Assembly (NCBI GenBank): GCA_029204225.1
Contig: MU831870.1
Span: forward strand, 1 to 64,000
Reading direction: 5' to 3'
DNA: 64,000 bases
Origin: Diphasiastrum complanatum
Lineage: Eukaryota > Streptophyta > Lycopodiopsida > Lycopodiales > Lycopodiaceae
Part shown: piece by piece, positions 45,546 to 56,388 of the stretch
How the letters are laid out: the number at the start of each line of letters is the position of its first letter
How positions within the stretch are numbered: position 1 is the first letter of the stretch
The notes under the pieces: model-generated
The model's input: the letters and a program-made list of their open reading frames with translations, nothing else
Databases searched by the model: none
Told to the model about the DNA's origin: nothing
Made by a program: the position numbers and the translations under genes

Positions 45546-47190
45546 CTATCTCCTTTCTTCCCTCACATTCGGATATGGCGCTAAAGTTGAGGTTTGGTCA
45601 TCAGTGACTGGTGGTGGTGGTGAGGAAGCCACTTCCTTCCTCTTCTGTGCTCGCATGACGGCTAACACAAGGGCATGGAATTGTTGCTTTTTCGGTGGCA
45701 TCCCCGCTGGAACTATTGCTCGTTGTATTGCAATGAAGTTCAATGGTGCTCTGGTCCCAGGTCTTAATGGACAGTTCTTGAAATAATGTCCATAACCGCA
45801 TTCTCGACAGAAGGATGTATATTGTCCTTTGTAAGGACATTCAGCAATTCTGTGTCCTTCGCCACATCCGTAGCAACCGTAGTTTCTTCCGCCTTGACAT
45901 TGAGTTTGAGCTGCATAGGCCGCAATATATTCATTTATGGCAAGATCCATATATTGCTGCTGCTCAGGCTTAGGTGGTACTAGCATCTCTGGTTCTGCTG
46001 CTGTCAAGTTTACGTGGGCCACTTGTTGATTGGCTGGCCCTGGTGGTGTAGGTAAGGCCATGCGTTGTTGATTATTCGGTGTGCCATACCTCGGTGCCAC
46101 ATTTGGTGCCCCTTGATGATATGGATAAGAAGTCTGATAAGGACTCCTCTTCTGTTGGACAATTCGGGGGTTAAATGGGCAAAAGGCCATATCGTGCAAT
46201 GTTGTGTTGCACAAATGGCAAAATCTATTGGCCAGTCTCAGATTTTGCTTTAGGACTGGGCACTTGTTCGCTGTATGGTTTTGTGTGCATACTGAACACC
46301 ATACATTTTCACGACGGGGATACTGTAGTTGGTTTTGTTATGGTAGATTGGGTGTTGTTGCTACAGCTCCTTGTAAGGCTTTTAGTTTTTGAGCAAACTG
46401 CATCGTAAGTTGCTCCATCTGTTGTTTGTGTAATTTTATCATTTGTTCCAACAGCAGTTTTGTGGGTAGAGTGGAAGCATTTGATGATGATGATGCTATC
46501 GAGGGAGTAGGAGTATGGGTGGTTGGATATTCGTCGTCTGATCCCTCATCCTCTTCCCTGATGGCATCCTCCATAGCTTCTTGCAGAGTAGCGTACTGCT
46601 CCCGTCGTTTCAGTTCTCTCCTGATGCTACATGGTAACCCCGCAAGGAACCACATGATCACCGCATGATTGGGAGTTAGGGCTGCACTGCACTCGGATCG
46701 TAGATGTTTGATCCGCTCAATATAGTCCATGACCCTTTCTCTTTTTTCCATCTTGACTTTGCCAAGCAGGAGAAACGAGTCTTATAGGAACTTTCTTGGT
46801 TTAAAGCACGTGATGAGAGCTGCTTTAACCGCTTCCCAGGTGGATTTTTCTTTCTCACACAAATTGAAAAACCAATCTTGAGCCACAGTTACTAGTGACA
46901 TAGGGAACATCATCAACTTCTCTGCAGGTGTCCGATCGCCGTAGATTTCACAAGCTTGCTCGTAGATCTGGAGGAAACGGATGGGATCTGATGATCCATC
47001 GTATTTAGATATCTCCATCCGAGGTGCCCTCGGACTGCTTGCAAGGGAGCGACATGTACAGGTTGACCCATTGGATCCATTGGCACTGGTTCCGATTCTC
47101 TCTCTTGTTGCGCAGCTGTTATTTTAGGAAAGAGTGGTGCTTGATTCGTTGTCCTCCTTACTACTGATCGTCCAGATCTTAAATTCATTC
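45546..47190 (-). other. G2 gag region
   Basis: The likely gag start is MNLRSGRSVV near 47,190. It is followed by MEISKYDGSSDPIRFLQIYE, WFFNLCEKEKSTWEAVK and MDYIERIKHLRSECSAAL, a classic retrotransposon gag fold. Next come a Gln/Met-rich coiled stretch (KLHKQQMEQLTMQFAQ) and a pair of Cys/His knuckles near 45,780-45,880 (CYGCGEGHRIAEC and CRECGYGHYFKNC). Two knuckles are common in Gypsy gag. Broken element. Confidence 0.83.
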
Positions 47191-48485
47191 GATGGTAGAG
47201 TCCAAAGCTATTGAATCTTCCTAGTATAGTTGGATACAATCTGGATCTTAAGGATCTGATCAATCTGATTGGCCGAAAGTGAAAAATCAGGCCCCTTACG
47301 GTGGTTTTTCCTTGATAACTTTTTACTCCTTGCACTAATTGACTTGAGATTTTGACAGTAGCTAGATCTAGTGCAGATCTTCCTACTAATCTAGTCTGCA
47401 AGGATTCTCTGATGCGAGGGTTGGTTGTGCGAGGGTTTTTTAGTTGTTTTGCAGTAAAAAAAAACCTTGATCTCTCTGATTACTGGGAATTAACTCTCGC
47501 AAGGTTCATAAGAGCTGCATCTAGGGTAGATCTGACTCTAGAATTCTTTGCAAGGATTACCTCTCACAAGAAGTGAAAATTTCACTATTTGCGAGGGTTC
47601 AGAACCACTAATTTGGCTTGATCTTCTCCAATAATCGGTTCTAACTCTCGTAGGCTTCATCACTAATGGAAATTGTCATTCTAGATCGATTGGAGTGGTC
47701 TGCGAGAGTTCTCTTTGGACGGATTTGTTGGATCTTCACTTTTTAGTGATTTTTTAGCACTTAAACCCAATTTTCTGCTCACTAGATTCAAACTAAATCT
47801 CGTAGACTCTTCTATGTCCTTGTCTTACTGAGATGGAACTTCAAAATTCTCTGCGAGGGTTCTTTTCCACTGGAACTGAAAATTTTAGTGTCTGCGAGAG
47901 TTCTTTGGTATTTTCCCGTCTTTTTACCACTGGGAACTCTCGCACAGGCACTTAAACAATGAACTAACTCTCGCAAGCTTCTCTGTGTCCTGATCTCACT
48001 GAGATGGAACTTCAGAGGGCTCTACGAGAATTCTGGTGAAGATTTGATTTTTTTTTAGTTTTTACAAGGGTTATTTGAATTTTTATGGGCTTTTCTCTGT
48101 TTTTTGCAAGCTAATGGGGAGTAACTCTTGCAAGCTTCTTTGCAGGTCTGGGACAGTACCCTGGAGATGCTGCCAGTCTTGTGAGGGTTAACTCTCACTA
48201 GTTTTGGAGATATTAAAAACTGATGAGATTTTAGGCTCTTTTTCCCTCCAAAAAATACAGATTGGTGTGTTCTTTGTGGTTTTTTACTGGTTGGTATGGA
48301 TTTCAAGCCCTTAGAGGCTGTTCAAGGCCTCCTCTACCCTCTAACACCTCCTCCGCTAGTTGTGAACAGTCCAAACACAAAAAAAAATACAGAAAACTAA
48401 CTCTAAACACCCAAAAATCTACTTAAAACTACTCCAAAAAGCAAGAAATAGCTAAAATGCAGCTATACTAGTTAGTATAAACCCA
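47191..48485 (-). repeat. G2 5' leader with alternating GCGAG/CTCGC words
   Basis: About 1.3 kb between PBS and gag. From 47,410 to 48,200 it holds at least a dozen copies of GCGAGGGTTC or GCGAGAGTTC alternating with AACTCTCGCA(AG), so many inverted pairs could fold into hairpins. A phrase like CTGATCTCACTGAGATGGAAC appears twice (about 47,820 and 47,990). Retroelement leaders hold dimerisation and packaging signals, and this may be such a region. Confidence 0.7.
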
Positions 48486-48503
48486 TCCTCGGCAACGGCG
48501 CCA
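48486..48503 (-). other. G2 primer binding site
   Basis: The minus strand reads TGGCGCCGTTGCCGAGGA one base after the LTR. This sequence is typical for plant Athila/Tat-type Gypsy elements, usually assigned to tRNA-Asp. Confidence 0.85.
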
Positions 48504-48504
48504 G

Positions 48505-48716
48505 TGTAGGGTCAAAGTTCTCGCGTTGTAGTAGCCCTCCCATCTGTCAACAAGGGTTAGAACACTGGATAAGTGCCTAACTATGAATAAATGCTCGTTT
48601 TAGTTAGTTTTCTACTTTTTCCCTAACACTAGCACCACTAACACTACTCACCCCTAACTCTACTCCACTAAACTAACATTCATCATGATTTTTATGAAAG
48701 AGGGAAGAGAGAGTAG

Positions 48717-48803
<87 letters not shown>

Positions 48804-49356
48804 GAGATGGAGGTTAGCTCAAATGCTCAATGTCATTGCTTTAACTAGCATAAACAAAAGGCATGGAAAATGGAAATAATAAGCAACCCACAACAATGGC
48901 ATAATCAAGAGTGATTAGCAAATGAGGATGCTTGAGCTCCCAAAATGGTAGAGTCTCCTCCTCTCTATTAAGCATGCAAATAGAGTACAAATGGTGTCTT
49001 TTTATAAATGGGGAAGGCCCTTGCCCCAAAATCCTATTGGCTAATATTCACAATGATCCTATTTATTCATCTTGGACCCAACTTGATCCAAGGGTCCATA
49101 AAAGTACATTAGAATTCACAAGATTCATGTGAGTCCAAAATTGGACCCAACTCTAAAAAAATAGACTCTAAGTTAGAAATGACTTTGGGCCTCAAGTTTT
49201 ATTTTAATTACAAAGGGCCCAAGTCTATTATTTATATTTACAATTAGCTTGCGTGCTCATTGGGCCATGGACTTATACGCGCAGGAAGCCATGCCCTCGC
49301 AGCACATTTATTGACTCACTTTCTATATTCGCTCTATGTTGGGAATACCCCCAACA
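48505..49356 (-). repeat. G2 5' LTR (right on plus strand)
   Basis: 852 bp from TGTAGGGTCAAAG to CCCCCAACA. It is longer than its partner mainly because the (GA)n run at 48,721-48,800 is about twice as long. Identity outside the run is about 95 percent by eye. Confidence 0.9.
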
Positions 49357-49361
49357 ATGAA
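49357..49361 (+). repeat. Target site duplication of G2 (right)
   Basis: ATGAA, identical to 20,462-20,466. Beyond it the translation picks up the G1 linker where it left off at 20,466. Confidence 0.9.
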
Positions 49362-49655
49362 GATATTTGCAATCACGAGGTGAATATCAAGCTAGTTACC
49401 CAGAATGATAACAAGGATTCAGCTAATCTTGAAGACAAAAAGGACAAAAAGAACGTGGTAGAATCCTTGAAATTAATCCGGCTAAAACAAGATTTTGCAT
49501 CATCATCTCAGATCACTGAAATCCCACATCTCACCAATCGCACTAAGATCAACATGTTGAAGGAGGAATCTCGCCGAGCACCAATTCAAAAGATGTCGCA
49601 AACTTTAAAAAACTATACCTTAGATGACGTGGTAATCACGTTGTCAAAAGCACAA
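49362..49655 (+). mobile_element. G1 Gypsy remnant, piece 3
   Basis: A plus-strand stretch of about 95 codons (DICNHEVNIKL, VESLKLIRLKQD, KINMLKEESRRAPIQKM, TLKNYTLDDVVITLSKAQ) parallel to the G2 linker. Together with pieces 1 and 2 it shows that N1 and G2 entered one older element. It ends abruptly at the inverted gag fragment G3. Confidence 0.85.
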
Positions 49656-50670
49656 TGATATATGGGTGTTTCGTTGGCAGGAAAGGAGAGACCATATGGG
49701 GTTTCAAAAATCTCAAGTTATGGCATGGTTGTATTCACATTAGCTACTTGACCAGGAGGTTTGACAAACATTCCTCGCCATTGGCTAGCAGTGCAGGAGC
49801 GCAAGAGGTGGTTGGTTCTGGTTTGGTGTATATGGATATTGTTTATCAGGTTGTCTATGGAGATAGTATTGTTGTGCGACTGCTTGTATCTACACTCGGA
49901 GGTATTGTGGCCATTCATGTTGCACAAGTGGTAGTACGTTTTAGTTTTCTCTAGGCGTTTTGGTGCAACTATTGGCATTCATTAGCGGTATGATTTCCCA
50001 TACAAACTGGACACCAAGTGGCCTCCCTTCGTGGGTAGACTAGTGGTTGTGGTACCCTGGTACTTGATGTATACCCTTAAGCTTCTGTTCCATAGTACCA
50101 AGTAGCTCAATAGTGAACTTCCGCAATTGATCTTTTTGCTGGATTTGTAGGTTCTCCAATGCTTTAGTAAAGGTGTCAACTGAGATCATGGAGTAGACCT
50201 GGAGTTGAACTCTTACTCTTCCCCTTTCCTCGACGGTGCTCTTTGGATCGGTCGATTGAGCAATCTCATATGTAGCTCGTATTGCATCGACACATGCTTC
50301 ACTAAAGGTGTTGTACTCACTCCTGTGTTTCACGTGGCGTCGGATGCTTGAAGTACAGTCATTGGCAGAATTAGTGAGGCATAAGTTGAAATGTTTCCTC
50401 ATTGATTGGTCATCATTTATACTGCATGTCTCGTAGGCTTCTACGTATGTCTGGAGAAACCTACCAGGGTCACGTTGGCCATTAAAACTTTGGTAACTCT
50501 ATCTTGGGTAGACCCCTGTTGTGAGCCAATACATTTATGACGTTTGCCATAATGGGAACTACCACTGGGGAGATTGGTTGCGTTGGGTTTGCAATCTCTA
50601 ACACGCTAGATCCGGTTGATGCTATAGATCTTGGAGGTCAGGGTCTTGCAACTCTTTTTTTCGATCATAA
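49656..50670 (-). mobile_element. G3 Gypsy gag remnant, inverted
   Basis: Minus-strand translation shows a Gypsy gag: MRKHFNLCLTNSANDCTSSI, EACVDAIRATYEIAQS and a Gln/Lys-rich coil near 50,060-50,400, then a Cys/His knuckle YHLCNMNGHNTSECRY near 49,930. It resembles G2 gag but is more diverged. It is broken, and it is not known whether its pol is missing or rearranged. The head-to-head junction with G1 is near 49,656. Confidence 0.7.
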
Positions 50671-52860
50671 TTGCATTCAAATCTAGGCATAAAGGGTAGG
50701 ACTATTTTTGTATTTTTAATATGTTTTTGATGTCTATGATTTCAATCTTTCGAGCACTCTATGTCGACTGCTTCTGGGGCAAGTCTAGTGGGGTGCTATA
50801 TGTTTTTGAAAAAATTTCAAACTTTTTCTTGTTTTGGCTTTTCGATCTTTCGTAGAGAAATCATTAGAAGTAACACGCATCAAGGCATCTGTAATAACAG
50901 ATCCATCCAAGATCGAGCTAGCTCAGATATTCACTCTACATGACAGTTATCAAGACTATAATTAGTTCGAATACTTGCCATTCATTTTTCGTCTTTTCAA
51001 ATATGAATTGTTTTTTGTATTTTCCATAGATATTTTTTTATGGAATTTGTTGGTCAAAAGAAAGAATGATCTAATCAAGGATTTCCCTATCATCAAGGCT
51101 TGATCGAAGATCTACTTGCTCTAATAATATGGTTATCCTTGTTAGGAAAATTTTGACAAGGCAACAACGAGACCTAAAATCAAAACAAGAATTAGCTTGT
51201 GAAAGTATACCCTAAAGAAGATCAAGGTTCTATACTGGATTCTCAACAGTCAATCTCAATCTAATAGTTAATCAATGTTTGAACCTAGATCAAATGATGA
51301 GTATTCCCTTCATGAAACTTTTCAAATGGGTCATCAACTAAAAAAAATGAACTGATGGATGATACAAAACAGTATAAATGGATGGTAGGTGCACTATAGT
51401 TAGATCATCTTGATGCCCAAGTTAATTGTTATCAAGATAGACCTGCAATGTCACTGATTGGACCCTTCTAATTAAGATAATTTTAAAGCTTGATCACTGG
51501 ACAACAATAGATAAAAGAAAAGATAAAAGACCTCAGGTTTCTCCTGGAAAGGTCACTTCTCTCTCTGATTGTTGGTTTCTATCCAAAAATTGAATGGGCG
51601 AGTGTTTTCTACTCAGTATGAACTATTGGAATGCTTTTAGACTAGCTTTAGAGGTGATAAACCTCAAAAAAAATATTCGCCGAGTTTTCAATAGACTAGG
51701 CACATTGTTAGAAGCATATAGGAGAGTCGGCGAATGTTTCTACAAAGAACTAAAAATGTTCACCTTCACACATGCGGGACAAGTGTTTGAAGAACCGAGT
51801 AAAAATATTCGTTGAAACCTCTAAGGGTAGCTTAGGACAAGGGCTATATTTTGAGTATGTTGGCAAATATTTCCAAGCACTCCCATGTGTGGAACGAGTG
51901 TTTGTAGGGGAACTAGTCTTGGTTTAAGAAAAATGGTCAAGACCTTTGAAAATCCAAGTTTTTCTTGAATCCCTAAGTAAAAAGGTAGTTTCTTACCTAT
52001 TCTTGAGATGGTCTTAAATCAATCAAGTAGCTGAAAAAATCTGAGAACAAATAAATTGTAGTTGCTGACCTTAATCAGTACTTGCAAGTGAAATTAATAG
52101 TACAAAAACTAGTCTTGGAGGTAATAGACCTCAGGAAAACATTCACCAAGTTTTCAGGATGCTATGCACAGTGTTAGAAACTTGCTCAGGAGTCGGCAAA
52201 TTTTTTTATGAAGACCTGAAAATGCTCGCCTTCACATGTGTGGGGCGAGTGTTTTCAAGTTGATATAGAAACGTTTGTTGAGATCTCTGTAGAAAGCTCA
52301 AGTCAGGGGGTATCAATTGAGCCCACTGGCGAATGTTTTCAAGTACTCTCACGTGTGGAACGAGTGTTTGAAAACCTAATAGCTTCACTTCAAGAAAAAT
52401 AGTCAATCGAGTGTTTGGCTCATCTGCTAGAAGAATAGAAAAAAGAGAAAACAAATAAGATTCAGAAAAAGCTCACCCTTGCATGTGTGAGGCCAATGTT
52501 CTGCTGAAATTCAAAACAATGACTAAAAATGAAAAGAGTCAGCCACTTTACAAACAATTTATTCAAAAAACTAAGAATTGTCAATCAGGCGAGTGTTTTC
52601 TATTGTTGGTAAGTGTTTCTGAAAAGGCTCGCTACAAAGTGATAAACACTCGTCTGTTGGGAAAAAATGGCTCGCCTATCAGGGAAAAGGCTTGCACTAA
52701 GTGCGCCCTTGCAAAAAGTCAACAAAAAATTGGATTTTGACCAAATAAAGACTACAAGCAAGGCTCACACAAGTAACACACACCTACTAAGAAGATAAGT
52801 AACAAAAAATAGTGGAAAAAACAACAACAAATCCTCAAAAGTGAAAAGTTTTTACCGACT
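50671..52860. repeat. AT-rich stretch with degenerate GCGAGTGTTTTC words, no gene
   Basis: About 2.2 kb without a supported gene. From 51,590 to 52,680 the words GCGAGTGTTTTC, CTCGCC, CACATGTGTGG and ACGAGTGTTTG recur in a loose pattern, in both orientations. By position, just upstream of the G3 gag on the minus strand, and by style it looks like a Gypsy leader comparable to those of G2. Confidence 0.5.
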
Positions 52861-54057
52861 CATCATCATCCCAATAAAGGTTAGAGTCCGAGGAAGTATG
52901 TACCAACCCTCTAGATAGGAGGTACTCGTCAAAGTGGTTGTACCAAGCACAAGGTGCTTGTTATTTGCATAGCAACCTCAGAATCTGAAGTTTAAATGAC
53001 CAAAGCGTCTATGCCATAAGTCACTATGCAAAGTTGTGGTAGTTACCAACCCATTACACTTGGAAATCACTACATTTAGCCTATATAAGCCGCATGACTT
53101 TTCACGGAATCCATCAACAATCACTTTGTAACCCTGCTTGACAACTTTGATTTGACACTACTTATTGCTAAATTTAACCTTTAGCATGTGATCAATCATA
53201 GAACCAACATAAAGAAACTTTTCTGCAAGCCAAGAACATACAAGACATTTTCTATTAACCTGATCTGACCATCAGAGAACCATGAAGGTACATGCCAATG
53301 CCCTGAATCTGGTACTCATCTCATCTGCCTGCACAACCTTGTCCCCGCCATCCATCGGCTTCAGATCTTTCAACCAAGACTTGTTGCTTGCCATGTGTCT
53401 TGTCGCTCTTGAGTCCACGAACCAATGTTTGTCAACATCGTCCTCGACAATATTGGTGAGTTGCTTTACTTTGCTCTTCTCGATGTCCATCTTCTTCTTA
53501 CGACAATTTCTTGCCAAATGGCCTGGCTTTTGACAATAGAAGCATTTGTCCTTAACATAGCCTTATCTTCTGTTGGTGGTTGACATGCCTTCATTAGTTC
53601 GTGTTTCTGTTCTTTCTCTCAATGCAATGCCACTAACAAACACTTGGTATGGTCTTATCAGCTGAAGTAGGCACTTGCATTCTCACCTTCCTCCATGCGA
53701 ATGGTACGTAACTTTGTTCTCAAAAACATTATCTACGATGGGTTAGCTATTTGATACTACATCCTAAGTGCTTCCCAAGCACCTCTTGTCATCACGACTT
53801 CGCTAATGTGTGCAATGACATGGTCTTTGACCGACAAATTGATTAGGGACAATGCCCTTTGCACCTTCTTGTCGTAGGCCTACATGTTTGCTGGAGTTGT
53901 CTTTGTCCTTAGTCCTTAGTTCCACCCATCACAATGTCCCAAAATTGTTTTTCCATGAGAATGCTCTTCATTTTGAATTTCCATATGCCAGAGTTAGAAA
54001 TGTCGTCCAACTTGCTAGCTTCGCCCAAAGTTGACTCACTCGCACTTGCCATTTTAA
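52861..54057 (-). mobile_element. Copia F remnant (gag to integrase start)
   Basis: The minus strand gives a Copia gag N-terminus (MASASESTLGEASKLDD, WKFKMKSILMEKQFWDIV), a knuckle CFYCQKPGHLARNC near 53,520, a protease-like block with HWFVDSRATRHMASN near 53,400, and a pre-integrase stretch ending near HRRFGHL at about 52,980. No LTR is recognised. It is old and broken, with many interruptions. It is a different lineage from A-D. Confidence 0.75.
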
Positions 54058-54565
54058 AACAGCCCAAAAACACACCTGTAGGCTAAAAAAAGTGTCCCAA
54101 GTACAATGTTGACATCAAAAAGTTAAAATAATGACCTACTATTTTTGCCTTACCAGGCCTCTCACCGCTTAGGTGGCAAATTGAAAGTAAGAATGCCTTC
54201 TATCGTGTATTGCCAACTAGTCGCTCCCTGAAAGGGGCCAACAACTTTTGACGCACTCCAAGTGGTTTCTCCACGACAATCACTTTGTTTTTTGGTACGA
54301 TACTTGTAGGTACAGTACGGGTACCCTTCATTTGGGTCAAATCCACGAAGTGTAGCTCACTTTATGGGCAAACGACCCAAAATGATGGCAAATATAGCTT
54401 TTTGAACTAAAACTTTAGCTTGAAGTTTAGTAGCCTTCAGATTGAACCCCACCAGTCGGGCCCTTTCAACCAATTTTTGGGTGAGTTCTTTTAATGAAGT
54501 TTTGTTGAAAACAGCCTTCAACTCTTCAACCGTTACTCAATATCCAACGGTCCACTTCTCAACAA
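54058..54565. other. Intergenic, nothing supported
   Basis: About 500 bases between the Copia F gag start and the chromodomain fragment. It may include leader or LTR sequence of either element, but I see no matching repeat in the window. Confidence 0.4.
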
Positions 54566-54960
54566 CTTCCACATGAGCCATACAGGATTCTTGATTCTAG
54601 GGACATGCAAACATGTCACATTTTGTATCAAGAACATTTAGTTAAGTGGAAGGATCAGCCTGTTGAGAATGCCACTTGGGAAAGAGGGAGCATACTTCGT
54701 CAACTATATTCATATTTTGTCTTAGAGGACTAAGACAACTCTTAAGGGGGAGGGAATGTTACGAGGCTGTAGGTGCAGCTAACCATCGTAGGAAAAAAGG
54801 ATGGTCAGTGGCATGCATGCACACCTAGCAGTAGGTATGAGGCCCAACAATGCCCAACCAACTACATGCATGGTAGTTGGGAGTCACGCGATCCTACAAC
54901 AACTGATCAAGACTCCCCATGCAACAAAATCCTCATGCATATGCCGCATGTACGGTAAGT
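54566..54960 (+). mobile_element. Chromovirus Gypsy tail: chromodomain, polypurine tract, LTR start
   Basis: The plus-strand translation ends with a chromodomain-like block (EHLVKWKDQPVENATWE, then LRQLYSYFVLED), the typical C-terminus of plant chromovirus integrases, which read histone marks to choose sites. It is followed by AAGGGGGAGGGAA, a polypurine tract, and then TGTTACGAGG, a plausible LTR start at 54,758. LTR-like sequence runs to about 54,960. The rest of the element is absent from this side. Broken. Confidence 0.72.
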
Positions 54961-55490
54961 GACAATTAGAACCGTTACCTATGTCTTTTTGTGGTTATGT
55001 TGTTCCTAACAATAGACATAAGCTCAACATCCCTTACGGGCTTGCCAAACATTGCGAGTTGATCTCTCAACTCCTTGATCCATGTGAAAAATGCACATGT
55101 GCTCTCATTCTCCTCCAATTCTATGATATTGTTCTTAGAAAAATTATACAAGGGGATAAGTGCAATCCATGCACTCCTTGTCAATATGACATTTCTCATG
55201 TGAGCAATGACATGGTCTTTCATGACAAATTTATCAAAAATTGTGTCCGCTTGTCAAACAATTGTATTTCTGCTTGAGTGCTCATTGGACTTTACTCTAT
55301 ACCTGTGACAATGTCCCAAAGCTTCTTTTCCATAAAACTGATCTTCATTTTGAATTTTCAAATAATGTAATTGAAAACTCTGTCCAATTTACTTGTTGCT
55401 CCAAGCGTTGAATCATTCGACCATTCAGTTTACAGCACAGATAAGGAAATTCTTGGTTGTGGAAGCCTTCTGGCTGTCTCATGGACGATT
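54961..55490 (-). mobile_element. Second Copia F-like gag fragment
   Basis: The minus strand repeats the Copia F gag start in diverged form (WKFKMKISFMEKKLWDIV near 55,340) and continues with DHVIAHMRNVILT and TWIKELRDQLAMFGKPV, the gag (UBN2-like) fold. It is a paralogue of the copy at 53.6-54.06 kb. Broken. Confidence 0.65.
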
Positions 55491-55539
55491 GTACCTCTTC
55501 TTGCAACTCTCCTTGCAGATTGGTTTGTTTTGGTTATGG

Positions 55540-55605
55540 TTTTTTGGTTTTGAGAGAAAGAAAAAGTGAAATTGTGAGGGAAAGAGAGAGAATAAGAGGT
55601 AATAT

Positions 55606-55693
<88 letters not shown>

Positions 55694-55989
55694 GTAAAGG
55701 AGTGAAATGTGAATGAGAGATATTGTGAAAAGAGTTAGTTATGGCTTCTTTTGGTTTTTTGGTTTTGAGAAAAGAGAGAGAAAAATTATGCGGGAAAGAG
55801 AGAGATAAAGAGAGGTATTGTGTGTGTGTATAAGAAAAGGAGTGGAATGTGAAGGAGCAAAATTGTGAGAAGAGATAGTTATTGTTTTTTGGTTTTGAGA
55901 AAAGAGATAATGTATGTGTGAGGAAAAGAGAGAGAGAAGGAGAGAAAAAGGTGTAAGAAAAGAGGTGAAATGTGATTGAGAGAAATTGT

Positions 55990-55991
<2 letters not shown>
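55540..55991 (+). repeat. GA/GT-rich minisatellite, about three units
   Basis: The unit opens with a TTTTGGTTTTGAGA-like phrase (near 55,538, 55,756 and 55,888), then AAGAGAGAG, then a TGTGTGT run, then GGAGTGAAATGTGAATGAGA or close variants. The units are 130-220 bases because the microsatellite runs differ. A related phrase reappears beyond Copia D near 61,020-61,070. Confidence 0.65.
55611..55691 (+). repeat. (TG)n microsatellite
   Basis: About 40 uninterrupted TG units inside the first minisatellite unit. Confidence 0.97.

Positions 55992-56069
<78 letters not shown>
55992..56069 (+). repeat. (TA)n microsatellite
   Basis: About 39 AT units ending exactly at the TG of the Copia D left LTR. 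Confidence 0.97.
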
Positions 56070-56073
<4 letters not shown>

Positions 56074-56388
56074 AGTTAAGTGGTTAGGTTAACGAACATT
56101 TCATAGTCCCAGTCTGCTGAACACGTAAAATAGTTAAATAATGTTTTCGTGATGTTGTCGCCTAATGTGGCATAAAGTAGGATCTTGATGTACAGTGCAC
56201 ATCTAATATATAATGGTGATCGATGAATATGGCAACACTTTTTTTGTGATCATTCTTCTATGTACGTTGTGTGATCATTGTGCTTTATGTGAATTCTGCT
56301 TTGTTCCATTACTTGATTGATTGACGTGCTTGTACTGTCGATTTGTATGAGCTGGAATTGGTGATGTGATAGACAACATTATTCTAAA
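56070..56388 (+). repeat. Copia D 5' LTR
   Basis: It starts TGTTAGTTAAG and ends near TTATTCTAAA. The phrase AGTCCCAGTCTGCTGAACACG is shared in full with the right LTR. No familiar TGGTATCAGAGC site follows it, so the primer is unclear. Confidence 0.85.

Larger units (their letters stand above)
20467..49356 (-). mobile_element. G2, large Gypsy (Athila/Tat-like), broken, hosts Copia B and C
   Basis: A minus-strand Ty3/Gypsy element bounded by LTRs of 827 and 852 bp with a perfect ATGAA duplication. Without the two nested Copias it is about 14.9 kb, large for a Gypsy element. On the minus strand the order is 5' LTR, PBS, leader, gag, protease, linker, RT, RNase H, integrase (to about 35,060), then a second leader-like block, a second gag-protease block, a Ser/Thr/Pro-rich and coiled-coil frame, and the 3' LTR. 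RT before integrase marks Gypsy. LTRs differ by about 5 percent. It is broken, with well over ten interruptions. The doubled gag-protease suggests a composite of two relatives. Confidence 0.85.

Noticed and set aside
48685-48879. Frame with an Arg-Glu run
   Set aside because: It is a translation of the (GA)n microsatellite in the G2 LTR.
55457-55693. 78-codon frame ending in a Cys-Val run
   Set aside because: It is a translation of the (TG)n microsatellite.
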